Shown: positions 40,078-52,715 of the stretch, one piece after another
How positions within the stretch are numbered: position 1 is the first letter of the stretch
Layout of the letters: each line of letters begins with the position of its first letter
NCBI RefSeq assembly: GCF_032854445.1
Contig: NW_027018033.1
Coordinates: 47,967 to 111,966, forward strand
Direction of reading: 5' to 3'
From: Liolophura sinensis
Lineage: Eukaryota; Mollusca; Polyplacophora; Chitonida; Chitonidae
Length of the DNA stretch: 64,000 nucleotides
Made by a program: the position numbers and the translations under genes
Notes under the pieces: generated by a model
What the model saw: the letters and a program-made list of their open reading frames with translations, nothing else
What the model was told of the DNA's origin: nothing
The model's database searches: none

Positions 40078-43000
40078 ACGAGAAATCGAATGGTGCAAAC
40101 CGCGTTGCTCTCCGACCAATACGTTTGGCTGTAGTGACAATTGAATGATCATTTATGTCATAATCACGTGCCCAGCAACGGCTCTTACTCCATGGAAACC
40201 AGGGATATTTGCAATTTATCAACAGCTGCCGATGCCTGGCCCAATTCCGCATCTTTTGGCACCTTATTCATGTGGGTCTGTGGTCAGTTGTACTTTTTAC
40301 AGCAGACTGTATCAAGTACCTTTTGTTTTTTATGTACAAATGGTCTGGTCTTTCTACACATAGATAAAGACATTGAGATTGTCTTGGAGTAAGAAGTAAG
40401 ACAATTGCTGGGTGAGTTAAATGGGCTTAGCCCAAAGATTTGACGTCTTCTGGGCTACCGAAGGGCACATAACTTATAGTCAAAAGTTGAATATAGTAAT
40501 GACCAGTCGCGATTGTACAGAGTACAGTGTAGCCGATTTCAATTAACAAAAAGACCAGGTAAAAATGCAAAAGTGGAAAAATTGTTCCAGTGCTGTTGGT
40601 AAGAGGCTAATCCGACGTATTTTGTGACGAGAAATCGAATGGTGCAAACCGCGTTGCTCTCTGACCAATACTTTTGGCTGTAGCGACAATTGCATGATTA
40701 TTTATGTCATAATCACGTGCCCAGCAACGGCTCTTACTCCATGGAAACAAGGGAAATTGGCAATTTTTCAACAGCTGCCGATGCCTGGCTCAATTCCGCA
40801 TCTTTTGGCACCTTATTCATGTGGGTCTGTGGTCAGTTGTACTTTTTACAGCAGACTGTATCAAGTACCTTGTGTTTTTCACGTACAAATGGTGTTGTTT
40901 TTCTACACGTAGATAAAGACATTGAGATTGTCTTGGACTTAGAAGTAAGACAATTGCTGGGTGAGTTAAATGGGCTTGGCCCAAAGATTTCAGGTCTTCT
41001 GGGCTACCGAAGGGCACATAACTTATAGTCAAAAGTTGAATATAGTAATGACCAGTCGCGATTGTACAGAGTACAGTGTAGCCGATTTCAATTAACAAAA
41101 AGACCAGGCAAAAATGCAAAAGTGCGAAAACTGTTCCAGTGCTGCTGGTAAGAGGCTAATCCGACGTATTTTGTGACGAGAAATCGAATGGTGCAAACCG
41201 CGTTGCTCTCCGACCAATAGTTTTGGCTGTAGTGACAATTGAATGATCATTTATGTCATAATCACATGCCCAGCAACGGCTCTTACTCCATGGAAACCAG
41301 GGAAATTTGCAATTTTTCAACAGCTGCCGATGCCTGGCTCAATTCCGCATCTTTTGGCACCTTATTCATGTGGGTCTGTGGTCAGTTGTACTTTTTACAG
41401 CAGACTGTATCAAGTACCTTGTGTTTTTCACGTACAAATGGTGTTGTTTTTCTACACGTAGATAAAGACATTGAGATTGTCTTGGACTTAGAAGTAAGAC
41501 AATTGCTGGGTGAGTTAAATGGGCTTGGCCCAAAGATTTCAGGTCTTCTGGGCTACCGAAGGGCACATAACTTATAGTCAAAAGTTGAATATAGTAATGA
41601 CCAGTCGCGATTGTACAGAGTACAGTGTAGCCGATTTCAATTAACAAAAAGACCAGGCAAAAATGCAAAAGTGGAAAAACTGTTCCAGTGCTGCTGGTAA
41701 GAGGCTAATCCGACGTATTTTGTGACGAGAAATCGAATGGTGCAAACCGCGTTGCTCTCCGACCAATACTTTTGGCTGTAGTGACAATTGAATGATCATT
41801 TATGTCATAATCACGTGCCCAGCAACGGCTCTTACTCCATGGAAACCAGGGAAATTTGCAATTTTTTCAACAGCTGCCGATGCCTGTCTCAATTCCGCAT
41901 CTTTTGGCACCTTACTGAAGTGAGTTAGTGTTCAGTTGTACTTTTTACAGCAGACTGTATCAAGTACCTTGTGTTTTTCACGTACAAATGGTGTGGTTTT
42001 TCTACACGTAGATAAAGACATTGAGATTGTCTTGGACTTAGAAGTAAGACAATTGCTGGGTGAGTTAAATGGGCTTAGCCCAAAGATTTGACGTCTTCTG
42101 GGCTACCGAAGGGCACATAACTTATAGTCAAAAGTTGAATATAGTAATGACCAGTCGCGATTGTACAGAGTACAGTGTAGCCGATTTCAATTAACAAAAA
42201 GACCAGGCAAAAATGCAAAAGTGGAAAAACTGTTCCAGTGCTGCTGGTAAGAGGCTAATCCGACGTATTTTTGTGACGAGAAATCGAATGGTGCAAACCG
42301 CGTTGCTCTCCGACCAATACGTTTGGCTGTAGTGACAATTGAATGATCATTTATGTCATAATCACGTGCCCAGCAACGGCTCTTACTCCATGGAAACCAG
42401 GGAAATTTGCAATTTATCAACAGCTGCCGATGCCTGTCCCAATTCCGCATCTTTTGGCACCTTATTCATGTGGGTCTGTGGTCAGTTGTACTTTTTACAG
42501 CAGACTGTATCAAGTACCTTGTGTTTTTTATGTACAAATGGTCTGGTCTTTCTACACATAGATAAAGACATTGAGATTGTCTTGGAGTAAGAAGTAAGAC
42601 AATTGCTGGGTGAGTTAAATGGGCTTAGCCCAAAGATTTGACGTCTTCTGGGCTACCGAAGGGCACATAACTTATAGTCAAAAGTTGAATATAGTAATGA
42701 CCAGTCGCGATTGTACAGAGTACAGTGTAGCCGATTTCAATTAACAAAAAGACCAGGTAAAAATGCAAAAGTGGAAAAATTTTTCCAGTGCTGTTGGTAA
42801 GAGGCTAATCCGACGTATTTTGTGACGAGAAATCGAATGGTGCAAACAGCGTTGCTCTCTGACCAATACCTTTGGCTGTAGCGACAATTGCATGATTATT
42901 TATGTCATAATCACGTGCCCAGCAACGGCTCTTACTCCATGGAAACAAGGGAAATTGGCAATTTTTCAACAGCTGCCGATGCCTGGCTCAATTCCGCATC

Positions 43001-46000
43001 TTTTGGCACCTTATTCATGTGGGTCTGTGGTCAGTTGTACTTTTTACAGCAGACTGTATCAAGTATCTTGTGTTTTTTCACGTACAAATGGTGTTGTTTT
43101 TCTACACGTAGATAAAGACATTGAGATTGTCTTGGACTTAGAAGTAAGACAATTGCTGGGTGAGTTAAATGGGCTTGGCCCAAAGATTTCAGGTCTTCTG
43201 GGCTACCGAAGGGCACATAACTTATAGTCAAAAGTTGAATATAGTAATGACCAGTCGCGATTGTACAGAGTACAGTGTAGCCGATTTCAATTAACAAAAA
43301 GACCAGGCAAAAATGCAAAAGTGGAAAAAACTGTTCCAGTGCTGCTGGTAAGAGGCTAATCCGACGTATTTTGTGACGAGAAATCGAATGGTGCAAACCG
43401 CGTTGCTCTCCGACCAATACTTTTGGCTGTAGTGACAATTGAATGATCATTTATGTCATAATCACGTGCCCAGCAACGGCTCTTACTCCATGGAAACCAG
43501 GGAAATTTGCAATTTTTTCAACAGCTGCCGATGCCTGTCTCAATTCCGCATCTTTTGGCACCTTACTGAAGTGAGTCAGTGTTCAGTTGTACTTTTTACA
43601 GCAGACTGTATCAAGTACCTGTGTTTTTCACGTACAAATGGTGTGGTTTTTCTACACGTAGATAAAGACATTGAGATTGTCTTGGACTTAGAAGTAAGAC
43701 AATTGCTGGGTGAGTTAAATGGGGCTTAGCCCAAAGATTTGACGTCTTCTGGGCTACCGAAGGGCACATAACTTATAGTCAAAAGTTGAATATAGTAATG
43801 ACCAGTCGCGATTGTACAGAGTACAGTGTAGCCGATTTCAATTAACAAAAAGACAGGTAAAAAATGCAAAAGTGGAAAAACTGTTCCAGTGCTGCTGGTA
43901 AGAGGCTAATCCGACGTATTTTGTGACGAGAAATCGAATGGTGCAAACCGCGTTGCTTTCCGACCAATACTTTTGCCTGTAGCGACAATTGAATGATCAT
44001 TTATGTCATAATCACGTGCCCAGCAACGGCTCTTACTCCATGGAAACCAGGGAAATTTGCAATTTTTCAACAGCTGCCGATGCCTGGCCCAATTCCTCAT
44101 CTTTTGGCACCTTATAATTGTGGGTCAGTGTTTAGTTGTACTTTTTACAGCAGACTGTATCAAGTACCTTGTGTTTTTCACGTACAAATGGTGTGGTTTT
44201 TCTACACGTAGATAAAGACATTGAGATTGTCTTGGACTTAGAAGTAAGACAATTGCTGGGTGAGTTAAATGGGCTTGCCCAAAGATTTCAGGTCTTCTGG
44301 GCTACCGAAGGGCACATAACTTATAGTCAAAAGTTGAATATAGTAATGACCAGTCGCGATTGTACAGAGTACAGTGTAGCCGATTTCAATTAACAAAAGA
44401 CCAGGTAAAAATGCAAAAGTGGAAAAATTGTTCCAGTGCTGCTGGTAAGAGGCTAATCCGACGTATTTTGTGACGAGAAATCGAATGGTGCAATCCGCGT
44501 TGCTCTCCGACCAATTACGTTTGGCTGTAGCGACAATTGAATGATCATTTATGTCATAATCACGTGCCCAGCAACGGCTCTTACTCCATGGAAACCAGGG
44601 AAATTGGCAATTTTTCAACAGCTGCCGATGCCTGTCTCAATTCCGCATATTTTGGCACCTTACTGAAGTGAGTCAGTGTTCAGTTTTACTTTTTACAGCA
44701 GACTGTATCAAGTACCTTGTGTTTATCACGTACAAATGGTGTGGTTTTTCTACACGTAGATAAAGACATTGAGATTGTCTTGCACTTAGAAGTAAGGCAA
44801 TTGCTGGGTGAGTTAAATGGGCTTAGCCAAAGATTTGACGTCTTCTGGGCTACCGAAGGGCACATAACTTATAGTCAAAAGTTGAATATAGTAATGACCA
44901 GTCGCGATTGTACAGAGTACAGTGTAGCCGATTTGAATTAACAAAAAGACCAGGCAAAAATGCAAAAGTGAAAAACTGTTCCAGTGCTGCTGGTAAGAGG
45001 CTAATCCGACGTATTTTGTGACGAGAAATCGAATGGTGCAAACCGCGTTGCTCTCCGACCAATACGTTTGGCTGTAGTGACAATTGAATGATCATTTATG
45101 TCATAATCACGTGCCCAGCAACGGCTCTTACTCCATGGAAACCAGGGAAATTTGCAATTTATCAACAGCTGCCGATTGCCTGGCCCAATTCCGCATCTTT
45201 TGGCACCTTATTCATGTGGGTCTGTGGTCAGTTGTACTTTTTACAGCAGACTGTATCAAGTACCTTGTGTTTTTTATGTACAAATGGTCTGGTCTTTCTA
45301 CACATAGATAAAGACATTGAGATTTGTCTTGGAGTAAGAAGTAAGACAATTGCTGGGTGAGTTAAATGGGCCTTATCCCAAAGATTTGACGTCTTCTGGG
45401 CTACGAAGGGCACATAACTTATAGTCAAAACTTGAATATAGTAATGACCAGTCGCGATTGTACAGAGTACAGTGTAGCCGATTTCAATAACAAAAAGACC
45501 AGGTAAAAATGCAAAAGTGGAAAAATTGTTCCAGTGCTGTTGGTAAGAGGCTAATCCGACGTATTTTGTGACGAGAAATCGAATGGTGCAAACCGCGTTG
45601 CTCTCTGACCAATACCTTTGGCTGTAGCGACAATTGCATGATTATTTATGTCATAATCACGTGCCCAGCAACGCTCTTACTCCATGGAAACCAGGGAAAT
45701 TGGCAATTTTTCAACAGCTGCCGATGCCTGGCTCAATTCCGCATCTTTTGGCACCTTATTCATGTGGGTCTGTGGTCAGTTGTACTTTTTACAGCAGACT
45801 GTATCAAGTATCTTGTGTTTTTCACGTACAAATGGTGTTGTTTTTCTACACGTAGATAAAGACATTGAGATTGTCTTGGACTTAGAAGTAAGACAATTGC
45901 TGGGTGAGTTAAATGGGCTTGGCCCCAAAGATTTCAGGTTTTCTGGGCTACCGAAGGGCACATAACTTATAGTCAAAAGTTGAATATAGTAATGACCAGT

Positions 46001-46119
46001 CGCGATTGTACAGAGTACAGTGTAGCCGATTTCAATTAACAAAAAGACCAGGCAAAAATGCAAAAGTGGAAAAACTGTTCCAGTGCTGCTGGTAAGAGGC
46101 TAATCCGACGTATTTTGTG
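40078..46119 (+). repeat. Eleven-unit block F2, units 74-84 (classes 2-2-2-1-2-2-1-3-1-2-2)
   Basis: Unit starts are 40078, 40627, 41176, 41725, 42276, 42825, 43376, 43926, 44473, 45021 and 45571. This is the second copy of units 61-71. From unit 77 onward unit lengths become irregular (547-551 bp) through single-base length changes. Those changes are not shared with the first copy and are probably consensus errors. Confidence 0.88.
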
Positions 46120-49100
46120 ACGAGAAATCGAATGGTGCAAACCGCGTTGCTCTCCGACCAATACTTTTGGCTGTAGTGACAATTGAATGATCATTTATGT
46201 CATAATCACGTGCCCAGCAACGGCTCTTACTCCATGGAAACCAGGGAAATTTGCAATTTTTCAACAGCTGCCGATGCCTGTCTCAATTCCGCATCTTTTG
46301 GCACCTTACTGAAGTGAGTTAGTGTTCAGTTGTACTTTTTACAGCAGACTGTATCAAGTACCTTGTGTTTATCACGTACAAATGGTGTGGTTTTTCTACA
46401 CGTAGATAAAGACATTGAGATTGTCTTGGACTTAGAAGTAAGACAATTGCTGGGTGAGTTAAATGGGCTTAGCCCAAAGATTTGACGTCTTCTGGGCTAC
46501 CGAAGGGCACATAACTTATAGTCAAAAGTGAATATAGTAATGACCAGTCGCGATTGTACAGAGTACAGTGTAGCCGATTTCAATTAACAAAAAGACCAGG
46601 CAAAATTGCAAAAGTGGAAAAATTGTTCCAGTGCTGCTGGTAAGAGGCTAATCCGACGTATTTTGTGACGAGAAATCGAATGGTGCAAACCGCGTTGCTC
46701 TCCGACCAATACTTTTGGCTGTAGTGACAATTGAATGATCATTTATGTCATAATCACGTGCCCAGCAACGGCTCTTACTCCATGGAAACCAGGGAAATTT
46801 GCAATTTTTCAACAGCTGCCGATGCCTGTCTCAATTCCGCATCTTTTGGCACCTTACTGAAGTGAGTTAGTGTTCAGTTGTACTTTTTACAGCAGACTGT
46901 ATCAAGTACCTTGTGTTTTTCACGTACAAATGGTGTGGTTTTTCTACACGTAGATAAAGACATTGAGATTGTCTTGGACTTAGAAGTAAGACAATTGCTG
47001 GGTGAGTTAAATGGGCTGAGCCCAAAGATTTGACGTCTTCTGGGCTACGAAGGGCACATAACTTATAGTCAAAAGTTGAATATAGTAATGACCAGTCGCG
47101 ATTGTACAGAGTACAGTGTAGCCGATTTGAATTAACAAAAAGACCAGGCAAAAATGCAAAAGTGGAAAAACTGTTCCAGTGCTGCTGGTAAGAGGCTAAT
47201 CCGACGTATTTTGTGACGAGAAATCGAATGGTGCAAACCGCGTGCTCTCCGACCAATACGTTTGGCTGTAGTGACAATTGAATGATCATTTATGTCATAA
47301 TCACGTGCCCAGCAACGGCTCTTACTCCATGGAAACAAGGGAAATTTGCAATTTTTCAACAGGTGCCGATGCTGGCTCAATTCCGCATCTTTTGGCACCT
47401 TATTCATGTGGGTCTGTGGTCAGTTGTACTTTTTACAGCAGACTGTATCAAGTACCTTGTGTTTTTCACGTACAAATGGTGTGGTTTTTCTACACGTAGA
47501 TAAAGACATTGAGATTGTCTTGGACTTAGAAGTAAGACAATTGCTGGGTGAGTTAAATGGGCTTAGCCCAAAGATTTCAGGTCTTCTGGCTACCGAAGGG
47601 CACATAACTTATAGTCAAAAGTTGAATATAGTAATGACCAGTCGCGATTGTACAGAGTACAGTGTAGCCGATTTCAATTAACAAAAAGACCAGGCAAAAA
47701 TTCAAAAGTGGAAAAACTGTTCCAGTGCTGCTGGTAAGAGGCTAATCCGACGTATTTTTGTGACGAGAAATCGAATGATGCAAACCGCGTTGCTCTCCGA
47801 CCAATACTTTTGGCTGTAGTGACATTTGAATGATCATTTATGTCATAATCACGTGCCCAGCAACGGCTCTTACTCCATGGGAAACCAGGGAAATTTTGCA
47901 ATTTTTCAACAGCTGCCGATGCCTGGCTTCAATTCCGCATCTTTTGGCACCTTACTGAAGTGAGTCAGTGTTCAGTTGTACTTTTTACAGCAGACTGTAT
48001 CAAGTACCTTGTGTTTTTCATGTACAAATGGTGTGGGTTTTTCTACACGTAGATAAAGACATTGAGATTGTCTTGGACTTAGAAGTAAGGCAATTGCTGG
48101 GTGAGTTAAATGGGCTTGGCCCAAAGATTTCAGGTCTTCTGGGCTACCGAAGGGCACATAACTTATAGTCAAAAGTTGAATATAGTAATGACCAGTCGCG
48201 ATTGTACAGAGTACAGTGTAGCCGATTCAATTAACAAAAAAGACCAGGTAAAAATGCAAAAGTGGGAAAAACTGGTCCAGTGCTGCTGGTAAGAGGCTAA
48301 TCCGACGTATTTTTGTGACGACAAATCGAATGGTGCAAACCGCGTTGCTCTCCGACCAATACTTTTGGCTGTAGCGACAATTGCATGATTATTTATGTCA
48401 TAATCACGTGCCCAGCAACGGCTCTTACTCCATGGAAACCAGGAAAATTTGCAATTTTTCAACAACTGCCGATGCCTGGCTCAATTCCGCAACTTTTGGC
48501 ACCTTACTGAAGTGGGTCAGTGTTCAGTTTTACTTTTTACAGCAGACTGTATCAAGTACCTTGTGTTTTATCACGTACAAATGGTGTGGTTTTTCTACAC
48601 GTAGATAAAGACATTGAGATTGTCTTGCACTTAGAAGTAAGACAATTGCTGGGTGAGTTAAATGGGCTTGGCCCAAAGATTTCAGGTCTTCTGGGCTACC
48701 GAAGGGCACATAACTTATAGTCAAAAGTTGAATATAGTAATGACCAGTCGCGATTGTACAGAGTACAGTGTAGCCGATTTCAATTAACAAAAAGACCAGG
48801 CAAAAATGCAAAAGTAGAAAAACTGTTCCAGTGCTGCTGGTAAGAGGCTAATCCGATGTATTTTGTGACGAGAAATCGAATGGTGCAAACCGCGTTGCTC
48901 TCCGACCAATACCTTTGGCTGTAGTGACAATTGAATGATCATTTATGTCATAATCACGTGCCCAGCAACGGCTCTTACTCCATGGAAACCAGGGAAATTT
49001 GCAATTTTTCAACAGGTGCCGATGCCTGGCTCAATTCCGCATCTTTTGGCACCTTATTCATGTGGGTCTGTGGTCAGTTTGTACTTTTTTACAGCAGACT

Positions 49101-52100
49101 GTATCAAGTACCTGTGTGTTTTTAACGTACAAATGGTCTGGTCTTTCTACACATAGATAAAGACATTGAGATTGTCCTTGGAGTAAGAAGTAAGACAATT
49201 GCTGGGTGAGTTAAATGGGCTTAGCCCAAAGATTTGGACGTCTTCTGGGCTACCGAAGGGCACATAACTTATAGTCAAAAGTTGAATATAGTAATGGACC
49301 AGTCGCGATTGTACAGAGTACAGTGTAGCCGATTTTCAATTAACAAAAAGACCAGGTAAAAATGCAAAAGTGGAAAATTGTTCCAGTGCTGTTGGTAAGA
49401 GGCTAATCCGACGTATTTTGTGACGAGAAATCGAATGATGCAAACCGCGTTGCTCTCCGACCAATACTTTTGGCTGTAGTGACAATTGAATGATCATTTA
49501 TGTCATAATCACGTGCCCAGCAACGGCTCTTACTCCATGGAAACCAGGGAAATTGGCAATTTTTCAACAGCTGCCGATGCCTGTCTCAATCCGCATCTTT
49601 GGCCACCTTACTGAAGTGAGTCAGTGTTCAGTTTTACTTTTTACAGCAGACTGTATCAAGTACCTTGTGTTTATCACGTACAAATGGTGTGGTTTTTCTA
49701 AACGTAGATAAAGACATTGAGATTGTCTTGCACTAGAAGTAAGGCAATTGCTGGGTGAGTTAAATGGGCTTAGCCCAAAGATTTTGACGTCCTTCTGGGC
49801 TACCGAAGGGCACATAACTTATAGTCAAAAGTTGAATATAGTAATGACCAGTCGCGATTGTACAGAGTACAGTGTAGCCGATTTCAATAACAAAAAGACC
49901 AGGTAAAAATGCAAAAGTGGAAAAATTGTTCCAGTGCTGTTGGTAAGAGGCTAATCCGACGTATTTTGTAACGAGAAATCGAATGGTGCAAACCGCGTTG
50001 CTCTCTGACCAATACCTTTGGCTGTAGCGACAATTGCATGATTATTTATGTCATAATCACGTGCCCAGCAACGGCTCTTACTCCATGGAAAACAAGGGAA
50101 ATTGGCAATTTTTCAACAGCTGCCGATGCCTGTCTCAATTCCGCATCTTTTGGCACCTTATTCATGTGGGTCTGTGGTCAGTTGTACTTTTTACAGCAGG
50201 ACTGTATCAAGTATCTTGTGTTTTTCACGTACAAATGGTGTTTCTACACGTAGATAAAGACAATGAGATTGTCTTGGACTTAGAAGTAAGACAATTGCTG
50301 GGTGAGTTAAATGGGCTTGGCCCAAAGATTTCAGGTCTTCTGGGCTACCGAAGGGCACATAACTTATAGTCAAAAGTTGAATATAGTAATGACCAGTCGC
50401 GATTTGTACAGAGTACAGTGTAGCCGATTTCAATTAACAAAAAGACCAGGCAAAAATGCAAAAGTGCAAAACTGTTCCAGTGCTGCTGGTAAGAGGCTAA
50501 TCCGACGTATTTTGTGACGAGAAATCGAATGGTGCAAACCGCGTTGCTCTCCGACCAATACTTTTGGCTGTAGCGACAATTGAATGATCATTTATGTCAT
50601 AATCACATGCCCAGCAACGGCTCTTACTCCATGGAAACCAGGGAAATTTGCAATTTTTCAACAGCTGCCGATGCCTGGCTCAATCCGCATCTTTTGGCAC
50701 CTTATTCATGTGGGTACTGTGGTCAGTTGTACTTTTTACAGCAGACTGTATCAAGTACCTTGTGTTTTTCACGTACAAATGGTGTTGTTTTTTCTACACG
50801 TAGATAAAGACATTGAGATTGTCTTGGACTTAGAAGTAAGACAATTGCTGGGTGAGTTAAATGGGCTTGGCCCAAAGATTTCAGGTCTTCTGGGCTACCG
50901 AAGGGCACATAACTTATAGTCAAAAGTTGAATATAGTAATGACCAGGTCGCGATTGTACAGAGTACAGTGTAGCCGATTTCAATTAACAAAAAAGACCAG
51001 GCAAAAATGCAAAAGTGGAAAAACTGTTCCAGTGCTGCTGGTAAGAGGCTAATCCGACGTATTTTGTGACGAGAAATCGAATGGTGCAAACCGCGTTGCT
51101 CTCCGACCAATACTTTTGGCTGTAATGACAAATTGAATGATCATTTATGTCATAATCACGTGCCCAGCAACGGCTCTTACTCCATGGAAACCAGGGGAAA
51201 TTTGCAATTTTTTCAACAGCTGCCGATGCCTGTCTCAATTCCGCATCTTTTGGAACCTTACTGAAGTGAGTTAGTGTTCAGTTGTACTTTTACAGCAGAC
51301 TGTATCAAGTACCTTGTGTTTTTTCACGTACAAATGTGTGGTTTTTCTACACGTAGATAAAGACATTGAGATTGTCTTGGACTTAGAAGTAAGACAATTG
51401 CTGGGTGAGTTAAATGGGCTTAGCCCAAAGATTTGACGTCTTCTGGGCTACCGAAGGGCACATAACTTATAGTCAAAAGTTGAATATAGTAATGACCAGT
51501 CGCGATTGTACAGAGTACAGTGTAGCCGATTTCAATTAACAAAAAGACCAGGTAAAAATGCAAAAGTGGAAAAACTGTTCCAGTGCTGCTGGTAAGAGGC
51601 TAATCCGACGTATTTTGTGACGAGAAATCGAATGGTGCAAACCGCGTTGCTCTCCGACCAATACTTTTGCCTGTAGAGACAATTGAATGATCATTTATGT
51701 CATAATCACGTGCCCAGCAACGGCTCTTACTCCATGGAAACCAGGGAAATTTGCAATTTTTCAACAGCTGCCGATGCCTGGCCCAATTCCTCATCTTTTG
51801 GCACCTTATAATTGTGGGTCAGTGTTTAGTTGTACTTTTTACAGCAGACTGTATCAAGTACCTTGTGTTTTTCACGTACAAATGGTGTGGTTTTTCTACA
51901 CGTAGATAAAGACATTGAGATTGTCTTGCACTTAGAAGTAAGACAATTGCTGGGTGAGTTAAATGGGCTTGGCCCAAAGATTTCAGGTCTTCTGGGCTAC
52001 CGAAAGGCACATAACTTATAGTCAAAAGTTGAATATAGTATGACCAGTCGCGATTGTACAGAGTACAGTGTAGCCGATTTCAATTAACAAAAAGACCAGG

Positions 52101-52290
52101 CAAAAATGCAAAAGTAGAAAAACTGTTCCAGTGCTGCTGGTAAGAGGCTAATCCGATGTATTTTGTGACGAGAAATCGAATGGTGCAAACCGCGTTGCTC
52201 TCCGACCAATACTTTTGGCTGTAGTGACAATTGAATGATCATTTATGTCATAATCACGTGCCCAGCAACGGCTCTTACTCATGGAAACCA
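41860..52290. other. Probable low-accuracy consensus segment
   Basis: By eye I find about 70 single-base insertions or deletions here, against about 8 in the rest of the window. Most lengthen or shorten a base run or double a single base: extra T near 41865, 42270, 43074 and 43514; ATGGGGCTT near 43720; CCGATTGCC near 45175; CATGGGAAACC near 47878; ACCAGGTCGCG near 50944. The density peaks between 43.0 and 51.4 kb. Substitutions are not clearly raised to match, and paired copies elsewhere (units 61-71) lack these changes. Sequencing or polishing error is the simplest reading; locally decayed repeats are less likely. Open frames that look novel in this stretch should be distrusted. Confidence 0.85.
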
Positions 52291-52715
52291 GGGAAATTTG
52301 CAATTTTTCAACAGGTGCCGATGCCTGGCTCAATTCCGCATCTTTTGGCACCTTATTCATGTGGGTCTGTGGTCAGTTGTACTTTTTACAGCAGACTGTA
52401 TCAAGTACCTTGTGTTTTTCACGTACAAATGGTGTGGTTTTTCTACACGTAGATAAAGACATTGAGATTGTCTTGGACTTAGAAGTAAGACAATTGCTGG
52501 GTGAGTTAAATGGGCTTAGCCCAAAGATTTCAGGTCTTCTGGGCTACCGAAGGGCACATAACTTATAGTCAAAAGTTGAATATAGTAATGACCAGTCGCG
52601 ATTGTACAGAGTACAGTGTAGCCGATTTCAATTAACAAAAAGACCAGGCAAAAATGCAAAAGTGGAAAAACTGTTCCAGTGCTGCTGGTAAGAGGCTAAT
52701 CCGACGTATTTTGTG
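46120..52715 (+). repeat. Satellite units 85-96 in the low-quality stretch (classes 1-1-2-1-1-2-1-2-2-1-3-2)
   Basis: Unit starts are 46120, 46668, 47216, 47763, 48318, 48868, 49423, 49971, 50517, 51069, 51620 and 52168. Unit lengths vary from 546 to 555 bp. Lineage marks can still be read: units 89-90 resemble 72-73, and units 92-94 resemble 75-77 (17-unit shift). Unit 90 begins with ACAGGTGCC and ends with the GGTCTGG/TTGGAGTAAG type, so it joins the left of a unit 73 type to the right of a unit 74 type. A 5-bp shortening occurs near 50240. Confidence 0.85.

Noticed and set aside
43031-43450. 139-codon minus-strand frame, and a 140-codon one at 46867-47289
   Set aside because: Both are extended by single-base indels in the low-accuracy stretch that join frames separate in clean units.
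41860-52290. True decayed edge of the array
   Set aside because: The array is clean again to the right, and the changes are almost all single-base length changes without matching excess of substitutions, which fits sequencing error better.
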